This document shows, one piece after another, positions 26,336 through 32,666 of a DNA stretch of 35,817 bases; within the stretch, counting starts at the first letter, position 1, and every line of letters begins with the position of its first letter. Below the pieces are notes generated by a model. It ran no database searches. It worked only from the letters and a program-made list of their open reading frames with translations, and was not told where the DNA came from. The translations under genes were made by a program, and so were the position numbers. The stretch comes from Bacteroidaceae bacterium. Lineage in GTDB: Bacteria > Bacteroidota > Bacteroidia > Bacteroidales > Bacteroidaceae. The stretch spans positions 1 to 35,817 of the forward strand of contig JAFYQQ010000041.1 of NCBI GenBank assembly GCA_017559845.1. The letters run 5' to 3'.

Positions 26336-26367
26336 CAAATTTACGAAATAAAACTCGCGCATACAAA
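26336..26367 (-). promoter_or_regulatory. Promoter of the leu operon
   Basis: The minus strand reads TTTG (26367-26364), exactly 20 bp, then TAAATTTG (26343-26336), a full match to the Bacteroidetes consensus. Transcription should begin near 26329, giving a leader of about 40 nt. No leucine-rich leader peptide or attenuator hairpin is visible in it. Confidence 0.75.
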
Positions 26368-26427
26368 CATAATAATATAAATGTCAATTATTTTCACCAA
26401 AATCCGTTATGTTTGGAAAAACTTTTG

Positions 26428-26435
26428 TAACTTTG
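26428..26435 (+). promoter_or_regulatory. -7 promoter box (TAACTTTG) of the flavoprotein gene
   Basis: TAACTTTG matches TAnnTTTG, 60 bp upstream of the ATG at 26496 and divergent from the leu promoter. A TTTG lies only 12 bp upstream, so the -33 element is unclear. Confidence 0.5.
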
Positions 26436-26495
26436 TTGGGATAAGACTGGGTATCAGTATCAGTAAAAGCAAAAACATAACACTTTAGATATAAC

Positions 26496-27878
26496 ATGGA
26501 CAAGACATTTATGACTCGCCGAACCTTTCTGAAAGGCGGATTAGGTGCCGCCGCTGTATTGGGCATCGGAGGCGGAACCATGCATTACCTTAATATGGTT
26601 GACGTAAAAGGGCGTATTCTCATCATCGGTGGTGGTGCGGCCGGATGCTGTTTTGCCGCACGCCTTATGAGAAGAATCAGCAATCCAGACATCACGCTCA
26701 TTGATCCTGCGGACAGACAATATTACCAACCCGGGTTCACCTTCATTGCTTCGGGCATCTTCAAACCAGACGAAGTGTGGAAACCCATGTCAAAGTGCAT
26801 TCCCAGTGGCGTAAAATGGATAAAGGATTCGGTTGTGGAACTGGATCCCATCAAACAGACCGCCCGTACAGCAGGCGGACAAGTTGTTGAATATGACTTC
26901 CTTGTACTTACCCCTGGATTGCAAATCAACTGGAACAAGGTGGAAGGCATCAGCCGTGAAACATTGGGACAAGGCAACGCCCATTGCATCTATGATTTTG
27001 AAGGAGCACAACGCATCTGGCCTGCCATTCAGGAACTGGTGGCCAAGGGCGGACGAGGCGTATTCACCGACACTTATACCAAACTCAAATGCGGCGGAGC
27101 GCCCAAGAAAATCTGCATGCTGACCGAACATCTTGCACGCAAGGAAGGCAAGCGAGATGGGGTGCAGATTGATTATTTCTGTTGTTCGGACGCACTCTAC
27201 AATGTTCCCCTGTACACCCCTCGCCTACTTCAAATCTATGAGGAAAGAAACATTGGTCTGGAGGTGAACCACAGAGTGAAAGGCATTGACACACAGGCCA
27301 AGAAAGTCTATCTGGAACATCATGAGAAGAAAAAGGTCAAGGAAATAAACGAACTTGGAAAAGAAGTGGAGGTGGAGCGCACCATCATCACCCCTCGGGT
27401 GGAAGACTATGACCTGCTCAGTTTCGTACCACCCCAGTCCGCTCCCGATTTTGTGCGTGAAGCCGGACTCTCATGGACCGAAGGAAAACTGGCAAAGGAC
27501 GGATGGGCCATGGTGGACAAGAAGACACTCACCCACATCCGATACTCCAATATCGTTTGCCTGGGCGATGTGGCCGGAATCCCCACCAGCAAAACTTCCT
27601 CAGCCATCCGCATCCAACTGCCCATTGCTGTGGACAACCTGCTCAGTATCATGCAAGGAAAGGATCCCGAGAAAATCTACAACGGCTATGCCTGCTGCCC
27701 CATCGTGACGGATTACGGTCATGTGCTTTTGTGCGAATTCGACTATAACAAGGACCCAGACCCATCCTTCCCCTTCACACTACAAGACATGTCTAAGGAA
27801 CAGGCTTCTGCATGGATGCTCAAGCGCCATTTCCTCAAGCCGATGTTCTTCCATGGCATGCTCACCGGACTGATGTAG
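26496..27878 (+). CDS. Tat-exported FAD oxidoreductase, sulfide:quinone reductase-like
   Basis: A 460-residue flavoprotein. The start MDKTFMTRRTFLKGGLGAAA has a twin-arginine export motif (R8-R9) and a hydrophobic segment. The FAD-binding Rossmann motif ILIIGGGAAGCCFAARL follows at 41-57, then DRQYYQPGFTF, typical of sulfide:quinone reductases, and LKCGGAPKKICML with the redox cysteine C199. Near the end, NIVCLGDVAGIPTSKTSSA is the second FAD motif; many SQRs read GDC at this point, but here it is GDV, with a cysteine three residues earlier (C355). The enzyme probably passes electrons from a sulfur compound to quinone, but the substrate is not certain. The phosphopantetheinyl transferase gene begins 2 bp after its stop. 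Confidence 0.83.
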   Translation: MDKTFMTRRTFLKGGLGAAAVLGIGGGTMHYLNMVDVKGRILIIGGGAAGCCFAARLMRRISNPDITLIDPADRQYYQPGFTFIASGIFKPDEVWKPMSKCIPSGVKWIKDSVVELDPIKQTARTAGGQVVEYDFLVLTPGLQINWNKVEGISRETLGQGNAHCIYDFEGAQRIWPAIQELVAKGGRGVFTDTYTKLKCGGAPKKICMLTEHLARKEGKRDGVQIDYFCCSDALYNVPLYTPRLLQIYEERNIGLEVNHRVKGIDTQAKKVYLEHHEKKKVKEINELGKEVEVERTIITPRVEDYDLLSFVPPQSAPDFVREAGLSWTEGKLAKDGWAMVDKKTLTHIRYSNIVCLGDVAGIPTSKTSSAIRIQLPIAVDNLLSIMQGKDPEKIYNGYACCPIVTDYGHVLLCEFDYNKDPDPSFPFTLQDMSKEQASAWMLKRHFLKPMFFHGMLTGLM

Positions 27879-27880
27879 GA

Positions 27881-28483
27881 ATGCTCTATCTGAACACAAA
27901 GATAAACGAAATCACAGAGCAGCAGCTGGACGAACTAATCCGGCTGCTGCCCTTGCAACGAAGACAAAAAGCAGAAAGGTTCACCCATCTCCAGGGCTGT
28001 CGGGAGTGTGTGCTCTCCTATCTGGAACTCTGCCGTGGACTGAAAGAAGAATTTGGCATAACCGAACAGCCCGATTTTGATTACACTCCCAAAGGCAAAC
28101 CATTCCTTAGCGCCCATCCACATATCCACTTCAGCATCAGCCACTGCCGCAATGCAGTGGGGTGCCTAATCAGCACCACCCCATGCGGACTGGACATTGA
28201 ACGCATCCGCCCGCTAAATCCACAGCTGGTTCGCCACACCATGAACGAAGAAGAATGTCAGCAGATTTTTTCTTCCTCGCGACCCGATATAACTTTCATC
28301 CGGATGTGGACACAAAAGGAAGCCGTACTGAAGCTAAACGGAACCGGCATAACAGACCATCTGCATCAGGTTCTCTTACCGCAAAATCTGGAAGGCATCC
28401 ACCTTTCCACCACCGACTATCTTGAACAAGGCTTTGTCCTCACCTCAGCAATAAGTTATCATAAAAATAAGGAAAGCTTATGA
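27881..28483 (+). CDS. 4'-phosphopantetheinyl transferase (Sfp type)
   Basis: A 200-residue protein that transfers the phosphopantetheine arm of CoA to a serine of acyl or peptidyl carrier proteins. Family motifs seen are HFSISHCRNAVGC (residues about 86-98), PCGLDIERIRPL with the magnesium-binding D and E, and MWTQKEAVLKLNGTGI. The preceding KGKPFL segment is also typical. The ATG at 27881 is chosen over an upstream in-frame ATG (27812) inside the flavoprotein gene, because it immediately follows that gene's stop. The following hydrolase overlaps it by 4 bp (ATGA). Which carrier protein it serves is not shown here; none is nearby. Confidence 0.92.
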   Translation: MLYLNTKINEITEQQLDELIRLLPLQRRQKAERFTHLQGCRECVLSYLELCRGLKEEFGITEQPDFDYTPKGKPFLSAHPHIHFSISHCRNAVGCLISTTPCGLDIERIRPLNPQLVRHTMNEEECQQIFSSSRPDITFIRMWTQKEAVLKLNGTGITDHLHQVLLPQNLEGIHLSTTDYLEQGFVLTSAISYHKNKESL

Positions 28484-29460
28484 CGAACATGAAGGTAACC
28501 TTTCGCAAAACAATCTATGCCTTTACAGTCCCACTGGCAATCATTCTGTTCTCGCTTGGTGCGGGCAGTTGCTATATGCTCTCATACTCACTTGGAGAAG
28601 ACCCCAACCGCAAAGATGTGGACAGTGCATACAACGTCCTTTACAAGAGAGTGCCCGACATGAGGTGTTGGGTGGACAGCCTGAAGCAGAACGGTTTGTT
28701 GCGGGACACCTTCATAACAATGCCTTCCGGAGAACGACACCATGCCATCTACCTGAGGGCAGATTCGGCACAGGGACGCACAGCCATCGTAGTACACGGC
28801 TACAGGGACACTGCCCCCAAATACCTCTATCTGGGACGGATGTACCATCGCGATTTAGGTTTCAACATCCTCATGCCCGACCTTCATGCGCATGGCCTTA
28901 GCGATGGCGAAGGCATCGGCATGGGATGGAACGAAAGACACGACGTAATCCGATGGGCAGAAGTGGCCGAAGAGATATTCCGCAGCCCATCACACGAATC
29001 AAAGATAGTCATCCATGGCGTTTCCATGGGAGCGGCCACCACCATGAACCTTTCTGGAGAGCCCCACCCCTCATACATCAAATGCTTTGTGGCAGATTGC
29101 GGATTCACCTCCGTCTGGGACGAATTCCGCGGGCAGTTAAGGGAACAATTCTCTCTACCCCCCTTCCCGCTCATGCACATCGCCTCCAGCCTCTGCCGCA
29201 TGAAATACGGATGGACATTCCGTGAGGCATCCCCCCTAAAGCAAGTTGCCAAATGCCAAAAGCCCATCCTCTTCATCCATGGCGAAAAAGACACATACGT
29301 CCCCACAGAAATGGTCTATCGCCTTTATGACGCCAAACCTGCCCCCAAACAACTCTGGACACTCCCCAACACCGGACATGCAGACTCATATATCAACTTT
29401 CCAGAAGAGTATACGAAGAAAGTCAAGAAGTTTGTTGTTCATAGTTTTTCACAGGATTAA
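28480..29460 (+). CDS. Membrane-anchored alpha/beta hydrolase; its 3' end is duplicated downstream
   Basis: A 326-residue protein with an N-terminal hydrophobic segment (about 12-34) followed by a serine hydrolase domain. The catalytic triad is visible: nucleophile S182 in HGVSMGAA, acid D271 in FIHGEKDTYVP and H300 in NTGHADSY. The oxyanion stretch is VVHGYRD near 105-110. The substrate is unknown; such proteins are generally esterases or peptidases. It overlaps the PPTase gene by 4 bp (ATGA). Its last 60 or so codons recur at 30993-31168 and 32444-32624, each time after a cargo gene. The final residues VVHSFSQD differ from both other copies (VSE and VFGF), so its own tail may have been replaced. 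Confidence 0.88.
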   Translation: MTNMKVTFRKTIYAFTVPLAIILFSLGAGSCYMLSYSLGEDPNRKDVDSAYNVLYKRVPDMRCWVDSLKQNGLLRDTFITMPSGERHHAIYLRADSAQGRTAIVVHGYRDTAPKYLYLGRMYHRDLGFNILMPDLHAHGLSDGEGIGMGWNERHDVIRWAEVAEEIFRSPSHESKIVIHGVSMGAATTMNLSGEPHPSYIKCFVADCGFTSVWDEFRGQLREQFSLPPFPLMHIASSLCRMKYGWTFREASPLKQVAKCQKPILFIHGEKDTYVPTEMVYRLYDAKPAPKQLWTLPNTGHADSYINFPEEYTKKVKKFVVHSFSQD

Positions 29461-29543
29461 GACTCTTTTTGTCAGCATTTCTTCTCTTGTACGAACCGAG
29501 CAGCAGTGTTGAGCGGACAATAACATAATAACGTTATAAGAAT

Positions 29544-30902
29544 ATGGAAGAAAAGAATATATTTGAGAAAATCTGCCACAAAGAGCAAAACGGCCGGGAA
29601 TACTGGATGGCAAGAGAACTGGCTTCAGCACTCGACTATAAGGACTGGCGGAACTTTTGGAGTCTCGTCGGAAAGGCTCAGAAACTTTGTGTGGAGAATA
29701 ACGCCAAGATTGAAGACCATTTCGTTGAGTGCAACGAGATGGTTGAGGTGGGATCCGGAGCCCAACGAGAGGTGGTTTCCTTCAGGCTTACCCGTTATGC
29801 CTGCCTACTCATTGCCATGTGTGCAAATGCAAAAAAGCCACAGTCTCTGAGTGCCCTTCAATACTTTTCCGGGAAGCAAAAAGCAGCAAAAGGTGTTGAA
29901 TTATACACAAATACAGACATTATCTTCTTCTCTGACCCGGAAGGGAATCTGCGTGTACAGTTGTTCTTTGATGGTGATACGGTATGGACTACGCAAAAGC
30001 GCATTGCAGAAATCTTCCAAGTGGAGGTAAGTACTGTGAACTATCATTTAGGTGAGATTTTCGACTCTGGCGAGCTAAACCGCTATTCAGTTATTCGAAA
30101 AGATTGGATAACTGCCGCTGACGGAAAAAGCTATGAAACGAAGCTATACAATCTGGATGTCATCATCGCTGTGGGATATAGGGTGAACAGCTACAAAGCT
30201 ACACGTTTTCGTCAATGGGCAACAAATACACTGAGCCATTATATCAGAAATGGCTACGTGCTGGATGATGACCGTTTCAAATATGGCAATCAACTGACTG
30301 ACATCAAGTTTGAACAACTATTGGAACGCATCCGTGAGATTAGGGCATCGGAACGGATGGCATACCAAAAGATTACAGACATCTATGCAACTGCTTGTGA
30401 CTATCAGAAGGATGCATTGGAAACACGTGACTTCTATGCCAAAGTCCAGAACAAATTGCATTGGGCGATAGTTGGACAGACGGCAGCAGAGATAATCTAT
30501 TTCAACGCTGATGCCTCGAAGTTGAATATGGGATTGACAACATGGGCACAGGCTCCTGATGGTAAGATTATGAAGTCAGATGTGGCCATTGCCAAGAACT
30601 ATCTTTCAGAAGAACACATGCGGGAACTGAACCGAATAGTGGAAGCATATATCAATTTGGCAGAGACAAGGGCGAAGAACCGCAGACCGACAACGATGCA
30701 ACAGTGGGCAGAATTTCTGGATAACTTCCTTACGTTGGCATCATATCCAATCCTTATGGATAAGGGTAAAATTTCAGCATTACAGGCAAAACTCAAGGCA
30801 TACGAAGAGTATGACAAATACAGAGTGATACAGGACAGAATATATCTTTCAGACTTTGACAAAGAAGTGAAACGGCTGAAAGATGAAATGGGAATGGATT
30901 AA
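29544..30902 (+). CDS. DinD/RhuM fusion protein
   Basis: A 452-residue protein. The N-terminal part (about 1-115) matches DinD, the DNA-damage-inducible protein D family: EYWMARELASALDYKDWRNFW, EVGSGAQREVVSFRLTRYACLLIAMCANAKKPQ-type core. The C-terminal part (about 122-450) is of the RhuM family: IFFSDPEGNLRVQLFFDGDTVWTTQ, FQVEVSTVNYHLGEIF, YNLDVIIAVGYRVNSYKATRFRQWA. RhuM-type proteins are often found in genomic islands near restriction systems; neither the DinD nor the RhuM role is known biochemically. The fusion is unusual. It is the first cargo after the hydrolase gene, followed by the shared hairpin block and a displaced hydrolase 3' end. No TAnnTTTG box is obvious upstream. Confidence 0.8.
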   Translation: MEEKNIFEKICHKEQNGREYWMARELASALDYKDWRNFWSLVGKAQKLCVENNAKIEDHFVECNEMVEVGSGAQREVVSFRLTRYACLLIAMCANAKKPQSLSALQYFSGKQKAAKGVELYTNTDIIFFSDPEGNLRVQLFFDGDTVWTTQKRIAEIFQVEVSTVNYHLGEIFDSGELNRYSVIRKDWITAADGKSYETKLYNLDVIIAVGYRVNSYKATRFRQWATNTLSHYIRNGYVLDDDRFKYGNQLTDIKFEQLLERIREIRASERMAYQKITDIYATACDYQKDALETRDFYAKVQNKLHWAIVGQTAAEIIYFNADASKLNMGLTTWAQAPDGKIMKSDVAIAKNYLSEEHMRELNRIVEAYINLAETRAKNRRPTTMQQWAEFLDNFLTLASYPILMDKGKISALQAKLKAYEEYDKYRVIQDRIYLSDFDKEVKRLKDEMGMD

Positions 30903-30919
30903 CGTCCATCCCCACAACA

Positions 30920-30992
30920 CAAAACAATGCTGAACTCGGTGGAAATCGCATCATTTTTGATAGATTTCCACCGGGTTTGTTACCACTATTCT
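30920..30992. repeat. Shared hairpin block, copy 1
   Basis: A block of about 73 bp that recurs at 32373-32443. It contains CGGTGGAAATC (30937-30947), a 15-nt loop, and GATTTCCACCG (30963-30973), a perfect 11-bp stem, then gggtttgttaccactatt leading directly into the duplicated hydrolase end. It is absent from the intact hydrolase gene. Confidence 0.85.
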
Positions 30993-31168
30993 TCTTCATC
31001 CATAGCGAAAAAGACACATACGTCCCCACAGAAATGGTCTATCGCCTTTATGACGCCAAACCCGCCCCCAAACAACTCTGGACCGTCCCCAACACCGGAC
31101 ATGCCGACTCATATATCAACTTTCCGGAAGAGTATACGAAGAAAGTCAAGGAGTTTGTTTCGGAGTAA
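30993..31168 (+). pseudogene. Displaced 3' end of the alpha/beta hydrolase, copy 1
   Basis: This segment matches hydrolase codons about 264-319 closely (roughly 170 bp, only a few differences), including the codons for D271 and H300 of the triad, and keeps an open frame to a TAA. It lacks the nucleophile and any proper start. One change makes GEKD into SEKD. It ends KEFVSE, unlike the intact gene. It is most likely a fragment left by insertion of cargo. Confidence 0.85.
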
Positions 31169-31203
31169 GGAAATTCCACAACATTCTTATCCCATACACA
31201 AAC

Positions 31204-31240
31204 AAAAAAACGAGCTCTTACTGCAAGCAGAGAGAACTCG
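31204..31240 (-). terminator. Candidate intrinsic terminator of the Abi_2 gene
   Basis: On the minus strand an imperfect hairpin (CGAG and AGAG paired with CTCT and CTCG, one 2-nt bulge) is followed by TTTTTTTGTT. It lies about 100 bp past the stop of the Abi_2 gene. The rest of 31169-31337 holds nothing else I recognise. Confidence 0.5.
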
Positions 31241-31337
31241 ATTTAATCTTGTTTATAGTGCAGATGGGTGCGACAGGGCTTCCCAGATACACTTTCAACT
31301 ATGCAAATTTACATCATTTTTCTCAAAATACAATTAA

Positions 31338-32312
31338 TTAAAAGAACTTTTTTATCGAATTAACAATTTTTTGGAAAAAAGAAACTTTTTGGGCAGTATT
31401 AACCGGCAAAATTATGCCTGTTTGAGATTCTATAAGCGGCTGTAGCATCGGTGATTTAGAGTATAATAATCGCATTGCCTCGTAAATTTCCTTCCACATA
31501 TCATTTGCTCTATTAACTGAAACCATTTTCATAAGATAATCTATGACTCGCATAGCTCCGTGAAAGGTCTGCTGAGTGTGATCAGGAAACGAAGGACACG
31601 CCACACCAGTTCTGATACCAGAAGCCAGAGTCATACCCAACAAGACGTTACCATGAGCACAGGCATTGCGAACTTCACGTATGGCAGACAAGTAGGTTTT
31701 GAATGTAGCTGTTGCAGGTTCACCAAAATGAGTACTGATAATTCGTTTGTCTATATCGAGGACAAGGCTGTCGTATAATACTTCAAGGTTACCAAGCGTC
31801 ATGTATTCCAATGTTTTCCATGCTGGAGCATATTGACCAAGGTATTTCAAATGATGACGTTTAATTGTAGGCTTCTTCTTGATTGACTGATAGGCTTTTA
31901 CTGGAAAATCATTTATAAACTGTGAAGAAACGACAGAAGGGTTAACAAACCAAGTAGGATCTGCCACGTACTTATTGGATAGCTCATAGATGATAGTTGT
32001 ACGTATTGCAACCTCAATTCTTGACAAATAGCGATTAAGAATATTTCTCAAATCCAAATCAAAGTAATAAAGCCAAACTACATCTTCAATCTTTGTTCCG
32101 GGACAAACAATATGGTTACGACGGAAATCAAGCAGAGGATATGTTTTCTCAAACGGATATATATAGAATCCAAGACGATAATATCCTATGTCAGCCAGAT
32201 ACTCCTTAGCCTTTGCTTCATCAGAAATTACCACATTACGATTACGGAGAATACGAATCTGCTCATCATATGTGGTTGCTTGTTTGGTATATGCTACTTT
32301 TGCTCTTTCCAT
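31338..32312 (-). CDS. Abi_2 (AbiD/F) family abortive-infection protein with HEPN-like RNase motif
   Basis: A 324-residue protein matching Abi_2: YDEQIRILRNRNVVISDEAKAKEYLADIGYYRLGFYIYPFE at the start is the family signature, and FDLDLRNILNRYLSRIEVAIRTTIIYELS follows. Near residue 220, IREVRNACAHGNVL contains R-N-x3-H, the HEPN ribonuclease motif, consistent with phage defence through RNA cleavage and growth arrest. That mechanism is established for some Abi families, not for this protein. It is on the minus strand, opposite to the other cargo gene, yet lies between the same hydrolase-end copies. A TAACTTTG box lies upstream, and a terminator-like hairpin downstream. Confidence 0.86.
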   Translation of the reverse strand: MERAKVAYTKQATTYDEQIRILRNRNVVISDEAKAKEYLADIGYYRLGFYIYPFEKTYPLLDFRRNHIVCPGTKIEDVVWLYYFDLDLRNILNRYLSRIEVAIRTTIIYELSNKYVADPTWFVNPSVVSSQFINDFPVKAYQSIKKKPTIKRHHLKYLGQYAPAWKTLEYMTLGNLEVLYDSLVLDIDKRIISTHFGEPATATFKTYLSAIREVRNACAHGNVLLGMTLASGIRTGVACPSFPDHTQQTFHGAMRVIDYLMKMVSVNRANDMWKEIYEAMRLLYSKSPMLQPLIESQTGIILPVNTAQKVSFFQKIVNSIKKFF

Positions 32313-32331
32313 TGGGATTATGAACCAATTG

Positions 32332-32339
32332 CAAAGTTA
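32332..32339 (-). promoter_or_regulatory. -7 promoter box (TAACTTTG) of the Abi_2 gene
   Basis: The minus strand reads TAACTTTG, matching TAnnTTTG, 19 bp upstream of the Abi_2 start. A TTTG lies 24 bp further upstream, slightly too far for a consensus -33. Confidence 0.55.
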
Positions 32340-32372
32340 TAAAATCTTTCCCTATTATCATCCCAAACAAAC

Positions 32373-32443
32373 GCAAAACAATGCTGAACTCGGTGGAAAT
32401 CGCATCTTTTTTATAGATTTCCACCGGGTTTGTTACCACTATT
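32373..32443. repeat. Shared hairpin block, copy 2
   Basis: Matches 30920-30992 almost base for base. Stem CGGTGGAAATC (32391-32401) and GATTTCCACCG (32416-32426), loop 14 nt. It runs directly into the second displaced hydrolase end. For the Abi_2 gene this block is upstream, so it cannot be its terminator. Confidence 0.85.
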
Positions 32444-32624
32444 CTTCTTCATCCATGGCGAAAAAGACACATACGTCCCCACAGAAATGGTCTATCGCCT
32501 TTATGATGCCAAACCCGCCCCCAAACAACTCTGGATCGTCCCCAACACCGGACATGCAGACTCATATATCAATTTCCCGGAAGAGTATACAAAGAGGGTC
32601 AAGGAGTTTGTTTTTGGTTTTTAA
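32444..32624 (+). pseudogene. Displaced 3' end of the alpha/beta hydrolase, copy 2
   Basis: Same segment of the hydrolase as copy 1, in open frame with GEKDTYVP and NTGHADSY intact, ending KEFVFGF and TAA. Differences from the other copies are largely silent (for example gac/gat and aacttt/aatttc), which suggests it came from a related allele under protein selection. It lacks the nucleophile and any proper start. Confidence 0.85.
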
Positions 32625-32666
32625 TTGGTATTAACGAAACAACTCCAATGACTTTCTAAAAGATTT

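Noticed and set aside
26289..26343. Leucine attenuator before leuA
   Set aside because: The leader is about 40 nt, with no leucine-codon run and no alternative hairpins.
30927..31337. Open frame of 136 codons through the hairpin block and hydrolase fragment
   Set aside because: It reads the hydrolase fragment in a different frame from the conserved one and has no family likeness.
30920..32443. Integron attC sites around the cargo genes
   Set aside because: The hairpin blocks lack the conserved core sites of attC and are followed by fragments of a host gene; no integron integrase is present.
29263..32624. Shufflon-like switching of the hydrolase C terminus
   Set aside because: The alternative ends are all in the same direction, separated by independent cargo genes with their own signals, and no invertase sites or recombinase are seen; kept only as a remote option.
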